From NCBI GenBank assembly GCA_049334165.1, contig JBEGHD010000006.1: 64,000 nucleotides of DNA. One strand, written 5' to 3'. This DNA is from JBEGHD01 sp049334165 (lineage in GTDB: Bacteria; Bacteroidota; Bacteroidia; Flavobacteriales_D; Sanyastnellaceae). The position numbers were made by a program, and so were the translations under genes. The notes under the pieces were generated by a model. It had not been told where the DNA came from, searched no databases, and saw only the letters and a list, made by a program, of their open reading frames with translations. Shown here one piece after another: positions 41,738 through 51,737 of this stretch (position 1 is its first letter; each line of letters begins with the position of its first letter).

Positions 41738-43620
41738 CGCAATATTTTTTTGTGTAGTTCTTTTGGAGAGAAGGGTTTTGTGATAGAGTCGAGCATTCCG
41801 GCTTCAACCACCTTCTTTTTTACTTCAGACATGGAAGATGCGGTGACGGCCAGGATTGGCACCTCCTGAATGCCTTTCTCGCGGCAGTATTTCAAAATCT
41901 CTTCCGATGCAGAATATCCGTCCACTCCAGGCATTTGGAGATCCATGAGCACGATGTCAATTTTATTTTCCCGGAAAATCTGAATGCTTTCGTTACCGCC
42001 AGAGGCCAGGTGAACTTTGGCCTTCCAGATTTTAAGGTACTTCTCCAAAACGAGTTGGTTGACCTTGTTGTCTTCTACCACCAGAATTGACAAATGAGAA
42101 AGATCCGGCTCGCCTTCTTCCGGTTTCTTTTTTGCCTTGTCTTTATTTGCTTTGTCGAAATGAAGCTGAAAGCTGAATTTCGATCCTCGGTTGGGTTCAC
42201 TCACAACATCGATCTTGCCTCCAAGCAATTCTACCAACATTTTTGTGATGGTAAGCCCGAGACCCGTCCCGCCAAACTCTCTGCTCGTTGAGGAGTTTGC
42301 TTGCGTGAACATGTGGAAAATGTGGTTGATCTGTTTTTGATTGATACCGATTCCCGTATCGCTTACCTCGAAGGCCAAGTTGTGCAAGTTGGGATTCGAT
42401 CCGACTGACCGCACAGTTACTTTAATTTCACCTTCGTAGGTAAACTTGAGCGCATTGCTAATCAGATTATTCAAAATCTGCGAAAGCCTGGTAGGGTCGC
42501 CTTTCAGAAAAGTGGGCACGTCTTCATCCAGCTCGAGTTTGTAGGCGATTTTTTTAGACTTCACTTTTGGCTTGAAAGATTCAAAGACTTTTTCTATCAG
42601 ATCGCGGAAATTGAAAGTAATCGTTTCAAAGTCCACTTTCCCGGCCTCTATTTTTGAGAAATCGAGAATGTCGTTGATGAGGTGAAGCAAATTGTCAGCT
42701 GAAAACTGCAGCGTTTTCAGGTTTTCAATCTGGTGATCCTGTGGATTGTCGCGAAGAAGTAAGTCGGTGATGCCAATCACTGCATTCATGGGCGTTCGGA
42801 GCTCGTGACTCATGATGGACAAGAATTGCTCTTTGGTTCGGGCAGCTTCCTCAGCTTTTCGCTTCTCTTCTCTGAGCCTGTTTTCCAGTTCTTTGAAGGT
42901 GGTAATGTTTCGAATTACCCCATCGTAAACTACGGTACCATCTTCGGTCACACTTCTGGTTGTGCCCAGCAGGCCCCAAAAGATTTCTTTGTTCTTTCTT
43001 TTTAAAAGCACTTCCTCATTTACGACCTCTCCAAATTCGGTGAGCTTATTCATCACTTCAGCTCGCTTATTCGGGTCTACGTAAACTTCTGAAAGGTGGA
43101 TTTCTTTGATTTCTTCGATCGAGTCGTAACCGAAGATTTTTAGCATGGCGTTGTTCGCATAAATAATTTGACCACTCTCGGTGGAGCGATAAACTCCTTC
43201 GTTGAGATTGCTGCTTACCGCCTGCAGAATCTTTTTGTCCTGTAGCAGTCTCATATTGTTTTCTGATCCTCGCTGAAAACTTTCTGGCCTCACTGCAAAA
43301 TGAAGTTCTTTTTCGTCTGTAAGATGGGACGGGACGATTGTGCTACGGGCTACGACACCAGTCTCAAAGGTCATTTCGTCTTTCCAGCTCTTCTTTCTGA
43401 GCAGTTTCAATTTTAGATTCTTGAGAAAAGGATTCTTCTCACCTCCCTCCAATACCTCACTCAGGTTTTTTCCTGAAAGTGAACCCGCTTTAAAATCCGT
43501 GCTTTGCTCAAAAAAGGAGTTAGCCATCACGATTTCTCCGCTCTCTGACGCGATGAGCATCGGAGAAGGGTTGTCTAAAAGTACGTCAAGGTCTACGAGA
43601 ATTTGGCGTTTCTTGCCCAT
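41722..43620 (-). CDS. PAS-domain hybrid histidine kinase with receiver domain
   Basis: The protein has 632 residues with no transmembrane segment or signal peptide. A PAS-like region spans about 8-115 and a second PAS about 130-240 (LNEGVYRSTESGQIIYANNAMLKIFGYDS). HisKA follows with FLSIMSHELRTPMNAVIG (phospho-acceptor H272), then HATPase with QILNNLISNALKFTYEGEI, DTGIGI and GGTGLGLTITK (about 375-490). A receiver domain spans about 510-630 with D560 in VLMDLQMPGVDGYS and the conserved Lys in SITKPF. It is a cytoplasmic sensor; no output partner is adjacent. The phosphosugar mutase gene lies 9 bases upstream, so they may share an mRNA. Confidence 0.93.
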   Translation of the reverse strand: MGKKRQILVDLDVLLDNPSPMLIASESGEIVMANSFFEQSTDFKAGSLSGKNLSEVLEGGEKNPFLKNLKLKLLRKKSWKDEMTFETGVVARSTIVPSHLTDEKELHFAVRPESFQRGSENNMRLLQDKKILQAVSSNLNEGVYRSTESGQIIYANNAMLKIFGYDSIEEIKEIHLSEVYVDPNKRAEVMNKLTEFGEVVNEEVLLKRKNKEIFWGLLGTTRSVTEDGTVVYDGVIRNITTFKELENRLREEKRKAEEAARTKEQFLSIMSHELRTPMNAVIGITDLLLRDNPQDHQIENLKTLQFSADNLLHLINDILDFSKIEAGKVDFETITFNFRDLIEKVFESFKPKVKSKKIAYKLELDEDVPTFLKGDPTRLSQILNNLISNALKFTYEGEIKVTVRSVGSNPNLHNLAFEVSDTGIGINQKQINHIFHMFTQANSSTSREFGGTGLGLTITKMLVELLGGKIDVVSEPNRGSKFSFQLHFDKANKDKAKKKPEEGEPDLSHLSILVVEDNKVNQLVLEKYLKIWKAKVHLASGGNESIQIFRENKIDIVLMDLQMPGVDGYSASEEILKYCREKGIQEVPILAVTASSMSEVKKKVVEAGMLDSITKPFSPKELHKKILRYTST

Positions 43621-43628
43621 TACATCAT

Positions 43629-45365
43629 TTATTGAGAGGTAAAATCTTTCTTAAGAGTTTCGAGTTTTTGGTTCAGCTTGTCCTTTACTTCCTTGTAGTT
43701 ATCCGTTGGTTTCAGTTTCTGGTTCACAGAAAAGTAAAACTTAATTTTCGGTTCTGTTCCCGAGGGCCGGGCTGTCACTTTGCTGCCGTCTTCCGTATAA
43801 AATTGCAACACGTTTGACTGCGGCAGAGCGATTTTGTTCTTATGGCCCGTCTCCAAATCTACTGAGGTTCCATCGAGAATATCGTTGATGCGAATCACTT
43901 TTGATCCACCGAGTTCTTGCGGTGGGTTGGTTCGGAAGGTGCGCATCATTTCTGCAATTTCTTCTTTTCCAGCTTTTCCTTTTTTCACAACTGAGATGAG
44001 CGCCTCGCGATAAAACCCAAATTTTCTGTGAATCTCTTCGAGGATCTCGATGAGAGATTTCCCCTGATTTTTTGCCCAGGCTGCAATTTCACAAATCATC
44101 ATGGCTGAGCTCACGGCATCTTTGTCACGAACAAAATCGCCACTGAGATAGCCGTAGCTTTCTTCACCTCCGGTTACAAAAGTTTCGCGGCCCTCGAGCT
44201 CTCGAATCTTCGCGGCAATGTGTTTGAAGCCAGTGAGTGTGTCGTAGACTTTTGCTCCAAAACTGCTAGCGATGTTGTCGATCAACTCGGTAGTAACCAC
44301 CGTTTTTGCAACAAATTGACGTCCGTTTATTCTTCCCTGTTCGCGCCAACGAAGTAGTTGGTAGTAAACCAGAAGTGTGGCTGTTTCATTGCCATTCAAC
44401 AAGGTGTAGTCACCCTCTGGAGTGCGCACTCCAACGCCAACGCGATCCGAATCGGGATCTGTACCCAGAAGTATTTCGGCTCCCTCTTTTTCGGCCTGTT
44501 CGAGTGACATTTTCATGGCGGCCTCTTCTTCGGGGTTTGGTGAAACCACAGTTGGGAAGTCACCACTTGTTTGGTTTTGAGCTGCTACGGTGGAGACATT
44601 TTCGAATCCGACTTTCTTCAAGATCGCAGGAACCAATTTTACACCAGTTCCGTGAAGTGCCGTGTAGACAATCTTTAGGTCTTTTTGGTCAGCGATGTCT
44701 TTTGGCGACAGCGATAATTCCGAAACTTTATTGAGGTATTCTTCATCTATCTCGCTCCCGATTTTTTCGATGAGATCTGGATTGCCATCGAATTTAACCT
44801 CGTCAATAGAAGTGATTTGCATCACTCTTTTGATGATGTTTTTGTCGTGAGGTGCAACGATCTGTGCCCCGTCTTCCCAGTACACCTTGTAGCCATTGTA
44901 TTCCTTCGGGTTGTGCGATGCAGTGACCACAACACCGCTCTTGCAGCCAAGGTGCCGAATAGCAAAAGAAAGCTCCGGAGTGGGGCGCAATTCGTCAAAG
45001 AGAAAGACCTTGATGCCATTAGCAGAAAAAACATCTGCGGTGGTTTTTGCGAAAAAGTCGCTGTTATTTCGGCAGTCGTAAGCAATCGCCACAGAGATTT
45101 CACCTTCGAAACTTTCTTTGAGATAATTTGCCAGACCCTGAGTGGCCATGCCGATGGTGTACTTGTTTACTCTGTTGGTTCCCACACCCATTAGGCCTCG
45201 CATGCCGCCAGTTCCAAACTCCAGGTTGGTATAAAAACACTCGGTTAGCTCTTCTGGGTTGGAGTCTATCAGTTGCTGAACTGATTTTCTTGTATTCTCA
45301 TCAAAACCCGGAGCAAGCCAGGATTTTGCTTTTTCTTCGATAGTGCTTTCTACACTGGTGTTCAT
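43629..45365 (-). CDS. Phosphoglucomutase/phosphomannomutase family enzyme
   Basis: The ATG at 45365 is chosen because it forms an ATGA overlap with the rfbD stop; this gives 578 residues, the size of PgcA-type phospho-sugar mutases. YTNLEFGTGGMRGLMGVGTNRVN is the start of domain 1. GVVVTASHNPKEYNGYKVYW contains the phosphoserine S150. LLGTDPDSDRVG binds Mg2+. GGEESYGYLSGDFVRDKDAVSSAMMICE contacts the sugar, and TARPSGTEPKIKFYF binds phosphate. It interconverts hexose 1- and 6-phosphates for polysaccharide precursors. Confidence 0.93.
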   Translation of the reverse strand: MNTSVESTIEEKAKSWLAPGFDENTRKSVQQLIDSNPEELTECFYTNLEFGTGGMRGLMGVGTNRVNKYTIGMATQGLANYLKESFEGEISVAIAYDCRNNSDFFAKTTADVFSANGIKVFLFDELRPTPELSFAIRHLGCKSGVVVTASHNPKEYNGYKVYWEDGAQIVAPHDKNIIKRVMQITSIDEVKFDGNPDLIEKIGSEIDEEYLNKVSELSLSPKDIADQKDLKIVYTALHGTGVKLVPAILKKVGFENVSTVAAQNQTSGDFPTVVSPNPEEEAAMKMSLEQAEKEGAEILLGTDPDSDRVGVGVRTPEGDYTLLNGNETATLLVYYQLLRWREQGRINGRQFVAKTVVTTELIDNIASSFGAKVYDTLTGFKHIAAKIRELEGRETFVTGGEESYGYLSGDFVRDKDAVSSAMMICEIAAWAKNQGKSLIEILEEIHRKFGFYREALISVVKKGKAGKEEIAEMMRTFRTNPPQELGGSKVIRINDILDGTSVDLETGHKNKIALPQSNVLQFYTEDGSKVTARPSGTEPKIKFYFSVNQKLKPTDNYKEVKDKLNQKLETLKKDFTSQ

Positions 45366-46237
45366 TCGTTCTCTTTTTTCAAATTCTTTAAGCAAAATTT
45401 CACGCTTTCTTCCCAATTGATGGGATTAATTCCTGTTTCATTTTTCCATCCCGAACTATCGAGTTTCGAAAAATGTGGTCGCTCGGCTGCAGTTTTAAAC
45501 TCTTCTGAAGTCACCGGTTTAAGATCGACCGGGATATCCTCAGTTCTAAAAATTTCTCCAGCAAAGTCGAACCAGCTTGCCAGTCCTTCATGCGAGTAGT
45601 GAAACAGCCCGTAGGGTTTCAACTCGCCCTTCTCCCATCGTTGAAGCACAGCGAGCAAATCGTTCGCCAGGGTGCGCGCGTAGGTTGGTGATGCAATTTG
45701 GTCGTTCACCACCGAAAGTTCATCTCGTTCCTGGCCCAGGCGAAGCATGGTTTTTAAAAAATTATTGCCAAAAGTACTGAACAGCCACGACACCCTAAGC
45801 ACCAATCCTTTATCGATTTTGAGTACATGCTTTTCGCCCTGGAGTTTTGTCTTTCCATAAACGGATAGCGGATTGGTAGCATCGCTCGGTTGGTAGGCCT
45901 TTTTTGACTTTCCATCAAATACATAATCGGTAGAAAAATGGATGAGGAAACAGTCATGCCTTTGAGCGGCATCTGCAAGATGTTTCACCGCTTCATCATT
46001 CACTTTGGCGGCCACTTGAGGCTCTTCTTCAGCTTTGTCCACTGCCGTGTAGGCCGCACAGTTTACGATCACATCGGGCTTTTCTTGTGCGACCCGTCTT
46101 TCAGTTTCGCTGCCAGAAGTGATATCCCAACTCTTTCTATCGAAAAATTTGAATTGGAAATGAGGAAATTCCGACTGTAGAAATTTCAGCTCCGACCCCA
46201 ATTGACCATTACTTCCGGTGACGAGGATCTTCATCAT
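45362..46237 (-). CDS. rfbD: dTDP-4-dehydrorhamnose reductase
   Basis: The protein has 291 residues. MKILVTGSNGQLGSELKFLQ is the NAD(P)-binding GxxGxxG. PDVIVNCAAYTAVDKAEEEP and FLIHFSTDYVFDGKSKKAYQPSD with YGKTKLQGE (the Y-x-x-x-K catalytic pair) identify RmlD/RfbD. It carries out the last step to dTDP-L-rhamnose for surface polysaccharides. The other rfb genes are not in the window. It overlaps the mutase gene by 4 bases, giving an rfbD-mutase operon. Confidence 0.92.
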   Translation of the reverse strand: MMKILVTGSNGQLGSELKFLQSEFPHFQFKFFDRKSWDITSGSETERRVAQEKPDVIVNCAAYTAVDKAEEEPQVAAKVNDEAVKHLADAAQRHDCFLIHFSTDYVFDGKSKKAYQPSDATNPLSVYGKTKLQGEKHVLKIDKGLVLRVSWLFSTFGNNFLKTMLRLGQERDELSVVNDQIASPTYARTLANDLLAVLQRWEKGELKPYGLFHYSHEGLASWFDFAGEIFRTEDIPVDLKPVTSEEFKTAAERPHFSKLDSSGWKNETGINPINWEESVKFCLKNLKKENE

Positions 46238-46303
46238 GTTTTACTTTCTTGTTTGGTTGAGAAGCTAAATTAATTATTCGAAATATCTAATTAGACTAAT
46301 TCG

Positions 46304-46337
46304 TTGATTAGACCGCATAATCTGATCGCTATCTTTG
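46304..46337 (+). promoter_or_regulatory. Promoter of the pyrophosphatase-like lipoprotein gene
   Basis: TTG (46304-46306), a 23-base spacer and TATCTTTG (46330-46337); predicted start near 46344, 13 bases before the ATG. Confidence 0.6.
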
Positions 46338-46356
46338 CCAGAAACCGAATAGACCT

Positions 46357-46929
46357 ATGGGTTTAAGAATCTGCCTTTTCTTTTCTTTGATCGTCTTTTC
46401 AGTTGTTTCCTGCAGTGACTCAGCGTCACCATCTTTGAAGTCCGAAAACGGGTTTTATCAGGTTGAGATTACAGAATTGGCCGGAAGCAAAATCTGGAAA
46501 AATCTCGATGGAGAGGAGGATACGATTGAAAATTTCCTGCCTGTTCCAGTGAACCTGGGAGAGTTTGCGGTAGCGCCAATCGACAGCATCAACGATCGCG
46601 AGTTCATTAAGTGTTTCGTGCTCAACTCAGGTTCATCGGTCGGAGAGGTAATGGAGGTCTATCCAGTAGCGGTTTTAAAACTACTTGATGGAGAGAAATC
46701 GGTGCCTTTTATGCTGTTGGTTCCGAAGGAAAAGGAAAGACGATTGCTCGATATTCGAAGTCTTTTTGAGCTTCAAAAAGAATGCTACACCTGCAAAAAG
46801 AATCTTGAAGAATGGTTAAGTGGTCTTCCGGCTCACCGAGATTTGGTGTTCTTTGGATGGGAAGATGAAACTCAAGCTGAACGGTTGCTAGATCAGTATT
46901 CACAGATTTCGCAGTCTGCTGAAAACTAA
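46357..46929 (+). CDS. Lipoprotein with degenerate family I inorganic pyrophosphatase-like fold
   Basis: The protein has 190 residues. Lipoprotein signal: LIVFSVVSCSDSA (Cys19). The order of segments follows family I pyrophosphatase: YQVEITELAGSKIW (for IEIPAGSNxKIEY), NFLPVPVNLGEF at 59-70 (for FLPYPGNYGFI), DREFIKCFVLN at 80-90 (for DGDPLDVLVL), EVMEVYPVAVLKLLDGE and VPFMLLVP (for PIGVLKMxDxGExDxKIIAVP), and FFGWEDETQAERL at the end. Key ligands are changed: the third Asp of DGDPLD is K85, the later Asp and Lys are lost and the conserved Tyr is Leu. It is therefore probably catalytically dead and has another envelope role. The homology is my inference by eye. Confidence 0.6.
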   Translation: MGLRICLFFSLIVFSVVSCSDSASPSLKSENGFYQVEITELAGSKIWKNLDGEEDTIENFLPVPVNLGEFAVAPIDSINDREFIKCFVLNSGSSVGEVMEVYPVAVLKLLDGEKSVPFMLLVPKEKERRLLDIRSLFELQKECYTCKKNLEEWLSGLPAHRDLVFFGWEDETQAERLLDQYSQISQSAEN

Positions 46930-47001
46930 AGTAATACAGAGGTATTCACAAACTGGCACAAGTGTTGTAAATTCGTGTGTCAACTTCAAAATCAAAGGGA
47001 T

Positions 47002-47751
47002 ATGAAAAAGGCAGTTTCAATCTTCGTTTTTATCCTGATCTGTGTAGGTCCGGTTTTTAGCCAGCTTGGCAATCAAAATGACGACAATGAGGTGATTGTT
47101 GTCAGAGACCCGAAAGAACGTGCTCCATCGCTAAGTATTGGTTTGCTCTTTGGCGCACCGCGTGGAGATTTTGAAGAAATCTACGATGGGGTTCCTGTAG
47201 GATTTGGAGGTCAGTTGCTTTTTAATCTGGGACAAAGTCCGCTAGAGCTGGGGCTCGATGGAAGCTGGCAAAGCATGGGGTCGAACTCCGATGACATTCG
47301 GATCCTGGCCGGACAAGACTCCGAAGGAAACAACGTTTACGAACGAGGAGAAATCGATGTAAACAACAACATTTACACCTATCACGCAGTAGGTAGATTT
47401 AAACCGTTTAGCGGCCGCTTCCAGATTTATGGGGACATTCTGGGTGGATTTAAAACCTACTCGACAAAAACCAAAATTCAATCTGAAGAATCATCAGCTC
47501 AGGCAGAGGCCGAAACCAATAAGGAGTTTCGAGATTTTGCAGTGAGCTACGGTTGGGCTGCCGGAGTGAAATTTCGCCTCACCAGGTCTTTTGCTGTAGA
47601 AGCGAGATTCTCTAACCTAAAAGGAGGAAATACGGAATACGTAGATCCAGACTCTGTGGAGATCGGTCCAGAAGGTGGGTTGACGTACGATACTAACGAA
47701 TCGTCAACCGATATCATGACCTTTCAGGCGGGTATCAGTTTCGAGTTTTAG
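47002..47751 (+). CDS. Outer-membrane beta-barrel protein
   Basis: From the ATG at 47002 the protein has 249 residues; signal peptide MKKAVSIFVFILICVGPVFSQ. Beta-barrel features: PSLSIGLLFGAPRGDFEEIYDGVPVGFGGQLLFNLG, alternating strands through YGWAAGVKFRLTRSFAVEARFSNLKGG, and a last strand FQAGISFEF ending in Phe as recognised by BAM. It resembles the OmpA-like/outer-membrane beta-barrel group (porin family DUF). Function unknown. A clear terminator follows, so it is probably monocistronic or the end of an operon with the lipoprotein gene 73 bases upstream. Confidence 0.82.
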   Translation: MKKAVSIFVFILICVGPVFSQLGNQNDDNEVIVVRDPKERAPSLSIGLLFGAPRGDFEEIYDGVPVGFGGQLLFNLGQSPLELGLDGSWQSMGSNSDDIRILAGQDSEGNNVYERGEIDVNNNIYTYHAVGRFKPFSGRFQIYGDILGGFKTYSTKTKIQSEESSAQAEAETNKEFRDFAVSYGWAAGVKFRLTRSFAVEARFSNLKGGNTEYVDPDSVEIGPEGGLTYDTNESSTDIMTFQAGISFEF

Positions 47752-47785
47752 AGCTAATTTGACAATAAAATATTCCCTTTCAAAA

Positions 47786-47809
47786 GTGCCCCGTGTTCGG
47801 GGTATTTTT
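47786..47809 (+). terminator. Terminator after the beta-barrel gene
   Basis: GCCCCG and CGGGGT (47788-47803, loop TGTT; outer G-U pair) with a flanking T-A pair form a stem of about seven bases, followed by five T (47805-47809). It lies 35 bases after the stop. Confidence 0.85.
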
Positions 47810-47921
47810 GTTTATACCCACAAAGCTGCAACTCATTCATATTTCATTAAAAAAGGCAGAACACTTCTCTATGCGGTGACGTAGACCGGGATACTAATTA
47901 GTTTAATCTCGACTTTATAAA

Positions 47922-50900
47922 ATGCCGTCTACAATCGAACCTTTAAAAACTCGCTTTTACCTGTTGTTGAGAAACGTTCGGCACCTCAAAATCTCAGAAC
48001 GTTTTCTCACTCTCGCATTTTTATTTTTTCTTCTTACCTCTATTCAGGCTCAAACCTCTTCACAGCAGTTTTCGGTGGAGCTGGAGTTTCGAACTGATTG
48101 TTTGCCAGGCCAAACAGACTGGCAACTGACGAATGCTGAGGGCGAAGTTATTGGCGAAGAGAGTTACTCTGGTTATGCTTTCCCTTTAGGCAGTGGCCCC
48201 CACGAATACTCTTTCGACCTCTCTGAGGGCTGCTACACTTTCACCGTTTACGATTCTGGAGGCAATGGGATGAATTCCGGTGGGTCCTTGTTTTGCTGGA
48301 ATAATGGAGGTTTCACCATCTCAATGGAAGACGAAATTCTTGCCGAACTTGAGAATCCGGCATTTGGCAGTTCTGTGAGCTACACATTTTGTCTGGAAGC
48401 AGGCTGTATCGATCCAATGGCTTCCAACTACAACGAAGACGCTTTGGCCGATGATGGTTCTTGTGAGTACGAGGCTCCCTCTGCTGACTTCACTTATTCA
48501 ATTGTTCAGTCGGGATGCGGTGATGCGCAAGTTAACTTTGAAGTTTCTACGGATATCCCGGCAGATTTCAGCTGGAGCATCCCGGGAGGGTCACCAGCTT
48601 CGGGGACAGGTAGCTCTTTTAGCTCTTCGCTCCCGGAAGGTGAGAGCTTTGAAGTTACACTTGAGGCTTCTAATGGCTGGGGTAGCAACGAGTCTTCTCA
48701 GGCGCTGGAAATTCCTGAAGGTCAGCCTGGAACCGAACTGGAATTTGTCTTCGAACCAGATTGTTGGGGTGATGAAATAGGATGGACGCTGTACGGTCCA
48801 GAAGGAGGCGTGATCGCAGAAGTTCACCCCGGTGATTACCAAAATGAATTTCCCGAAAACAGTATTTCTCACAGAACAGCCCTTTGTGCAAGCAACGGAT
48901 GCTACACCTTGGAGATTTCTGATGGGTACGGAGATGGGTTTGCCGGTGAAATGTATCAGGATTGCAATGAAGATGGGGTCTTTTACATCGAAGATGAATC
49001 AGGTGAACAGTTTTATTTATTCCAGGGAAACCCGCAGTTCGGATCAGAGATAACGGTTGAGATGTGTCTGACGACTCACTTCACCTGGCGTGGAACTGTC
49101 AACTCAAATTGGAATAATCCACTTAACTGGGAAGAAAACCAGGTGCCTGGACCTAACCATAACCTCATTTTTGATCAGGTGAATTTTGCTCCTCAAATCA
49201 CTCAAAACATTGCTGCCAAAAATATCATCATCCGACCTGGGTCAGTCATGAATTTTGATGAATTTACGGTGAATGTAAATGGCAACATCCGAATTGATGG
49301 AGATATTTCTGCTCAGCAAGGGACACTGCGCCTCAACGGAAATGGAAAGCACAAGTTGATTTCCAATGGTCAACCTGTTATCCGTAACCTGAGTGTTGAT
49401 GTAGATACTCTCGAAGTTCTGACACCAGTGACGATCACAGGGAGACTGAACATCGAAAACGGTGTGATGGACATGAAAGAGAACTTGATTACTCTGGTGA
49501 GTGATGAAGAAAATACGGGAAGCATTGGACCGCTCGTGGGTAACGCTGAGATCATCACTAATCGAATTCGCGTTCAGAGATACATTCCTGCTGGACCTGC
49601 AGGATGGCGAATGCTCTGTACTCCGGTAGTAGATGCCACCTTTGAGCAGTGGAACGATGATTTTGTAACCACCGGTTTTGAAGGGGCGGACTATCCAACT
49701 TATGGCGGAGCCGACAATCCATGGAGTAACATCAGATATTACGATGAGACGATGATCGGTTTTGGTACAAATGTTAACTATGGGTTTGAAAGCATCGGCT
49801 CAGTTACCGACACGATCGATAACGACCGTGGATATTTTGTTTACATGGTGCCTGCGCCAACAATGGTGGAAGTGGAAGGAAACTTTCACCGGGGAGACCT
49901 CAGCTTGCCTTTGACTTATACCGAATCGGAAACTGATGAATTTAATGATGGGTGGAATCTTGTCGCCAATCCGTACCCATCTGCAATTAGCTGGGATGCC
50001 GCCTCCGGTTGGGTGCGCGATGGTATTTTCGATGCAATTTACCTTTATGATCCATACTCTGGCCAGTATTCTACTTATGTTGCAGGGATTTCAAATGGTT
50101 CAGCTACTGCCGAAATTGCTTCCGGTCAGGCGTTTTGGGTCAAAACCAACGGTTCTGCAGATCCACAGTTAGTAATCAACGAAATGGCAAAAGTTAGTGG
50201 TCATGGCGTATTTATGCGAAGCCAACCCATGGATACAGAAACTGTAATCCACATCGATCTCATTAGCGAAACAACTACCGACAGGGCAGTGATTGGGTTT
50301 AATGAAAACGCGACTAAAAACTTCGATGGCGACCTGGATGCCTTCAAGTTTTTTCCGCAAAATGCCAACCTCCCTTCCGTATGTACCATTGCGCCAGACA
50401 GCGTGCGTGAGCAGATGTCGATTAACTTATTCCCTACTCCGACTGAAGGTGGCTTCATAGATATCATGGTGAAAGAAGGGGCCGAGACGAGCTTCACCTT
50501 GCGTAATTCTTTGGTAGATGCCTACGACAATAATCTCTGCCTGACTTTAGAAGATCGGGAGAGTGGCAACTTTTACACTTTCAACCAGGGGGATGAACTG
50601 GCGTTTGAGAAGACAGAGTTTCCTTTGGAAGAACGATTTGCTCTGCATTTTTCAGCTCCACTCCAGGTTGGTGTTGAGAACGAAACCTGTCCGGAACTCA
50701 ATGACGGGACAGCCGTGAGCCAGGGTTATGGAGAAGGACCCTGGACTTACCAGTGGCGCGATTTACATGGTGAGCTGCTTGCAGAGATTGAAGAGAGCAA
50801 CGAACCGGGAACAATCGAAAATCTCGCTCCTGGCCACTACACGCTAACCGTGCTCAATGAATCCGAGCTGTGCCCAGTAGCGAGTACTACATTCCAGGTG

Positions 50901-51698
50901 CAAGCTGCATCGGAGCCAACTTGGGAGACTGAGGCGTTAGCCGCTGAGTGCAATCAAGAATTTGGAAGTTCTATTCTGGTCGATGTTGAGGAGCTATACG
51001 AATGGGAGTTTGAGCTACAAAATGGAGAAGGAGAACTGTTGAACACTTTTACAGAGATCAGCGAAGATTTCGTTATCGATAGCCTGAGCTCTGGAGTTCA
51101 CCGTCTGGTGGCTACGCACAACTGCTCCGACAATTTCACATCTCAAACAATTGCTCTCAGAGATGAGGATGCGCCAAATGCATCTTTCAGCAATAGTGCC
51201 GACACTTTGAGTTACTCGCAAGGAGCTTCAGTGAGTTTCTTTAATCAATCAGCAAATTACGAAACTCTTCGCTGGGATTTCGGAGATGGAAACCTCGATT
51301 CGTTAACGCAAAACCCGGTTCACGTTTACGCTGGTCCAGGTGTCTACTCGGTATCTCTGGTTGTATCCGATGGCCAATGCTCAGATGAGTTCAATAAGAC
51401 AATCACTGTCTCTGATGAGGTTCTGAGCGACCAAAGTTTGGATAGTGGCCAACAAGAAATTATGATGAATTATTTCGCTGGTACGATTGAAATTGATGTT
51501 GCCCAGAGTATTAATAATCGCGTAGAAGTTGAGGTTCTGAACAGTGCTGGCCAATTAGTTATTTCAAAGAAATTGAATGGGATCGATAACAATGCAACTA
51601 TTGCTGCGGACGGTTTACCAGCTGGAGTTTTCTGGGTGAATGTTCGCTCTGGCGGCAAACTATTACACTCTCAGCGAATCGTAGAAACGAACCAATAA
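47922..51698 (+). CDS. Large T9SS-secreted PKD-domain protein
   Basis: The protein has 1258 residues. An N-terminal hydrophobic signal lies at about 28-44 (FLTLAFLFFLLTSIQAQ), preceded by an unusually long charged stretch. Two related modules at about 50-155 and 265-385 share C-Y-T-F/L-x-x-x-D-x-x-G-D/N-G-M/F. DPMASNYNEDALADDGSCEYE is the calcium-loop-like linker frequent in Bacteroidota surface proteins. PKD or PKD-like domains lie at about 185-265 and 1095-1165 (LRWDFGDGNLDSLTQNPVHVY). A central region with FTWRGTVNSNWNNPLNWEENQVPGP and GWNLVANPYPSAISW is typical of large T9SS adhesins. A T9SS C-terminal domain (about 1185-1258) ends RIVETNQ. Likely a surface adhesin. Confidence 0.88.
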   Translation: MPSTIEPLKTRFYLLLRNVRHLKISERFLTLAFLFFLLTSIQAQTSSQQFSVELEFRTDCLPGQTDWQLTNAEGEVIGEESYSGYAFPLGSGPHEYSFDLSEGCYTFTVYDSGGNGMNSGGSLFCWNNGGFTISMEDEILAELENPAFGSSVSYTFCLEAGCIDPMASNYNEDALADDGSCEYEAPSADFTYSIVQSGCGDAQVNFEVSTDIPADFSWSIPGGSPASGTGSSFSSSLPEGESFEVTLEASNGWGSNESSQALEIPEGQPGTELEFVFEPDCWGDEIGWTLYGPEGGVIAEVHPGDYQNEFPENSISHRTALCASNGCYTLEISDGYGDGFAGEMYQDCNEDGVFYIEDESGEQFYLFQGNPQFGSEITVEMCLTTHFTWRGTVNSNWNNPLNWEENQVPGPNHNLIFDQVNFAPQITQNIAAKNIIIRPGSVMNFDEFTVNVNGNIRIDGDISAQQGTLRLNGNGKHKLISNGQPVIRNLSVDVDTLEVLTPVTITGRLNIENGVMDMKENLITLVSDEENTGSIGPLVGNAEIITNRIRVQRYIPAGPAGWRMLCTPVVDATFEQWNDDFVTTGFEGADYPTYGGADNPWSNIRYYDETMIGFGTNVNYGFESIGSVTDTIDNDRGYFVYMVPAPTMVEVEGNFHRGDLSLPLTYTESETDEFNDGWNLVANPYPSAISWDAASGWVRDGIFDAIYLYDPYSGQYSTYVAGISNGSATAEIASGQAFWVKTNGSADPQLVINEMAKVSGHGVFMRSQPMDTETVIHIDLISETTTDRAVIGFNENATKNFDGDLDAFKFFPQNANLPSVCTIAPDSVREQMSINLFPTPTEGGFIDIMVKEGAETSFTLRNSLVDAYDNNLCLTLEDRESGNFYTFNQGDELAFEKTEFPLEERFALHFSAPLQVGVENETCPELNDGTAVSQGYGEGPWTYQWRDLHGELLAEIEESNEPGTIENLAPGHYTLTVLNESELCPVASTTFQVQAASEPTWETEALAAECNQEFGSSILVDVEELYEWEFELQNGEGELLNTFTEISEDFVIDSLSSGVHRLVATHNCSDNFTSQTIALRDEDAPNASFSNSADTLSYSQGASVSFFNQSANYETLRWDFGDGNLDSLTQNPVHVYAGPGVYSVSLVVSDGQCSDEFNKTITVSDEVLSDQSLDSGQQEIMMNYFAGTIEIDVAQSINNRVEVEVLNSAGQLVISKKLNGIDNNATIAADGLPAGVFWVNVRSGGKLLHSQRIVETNQ

Positions 51699-51737
51699 TC
51701 AACAGCCTTAACCAAACGGCCTAACTTTAAATACATA

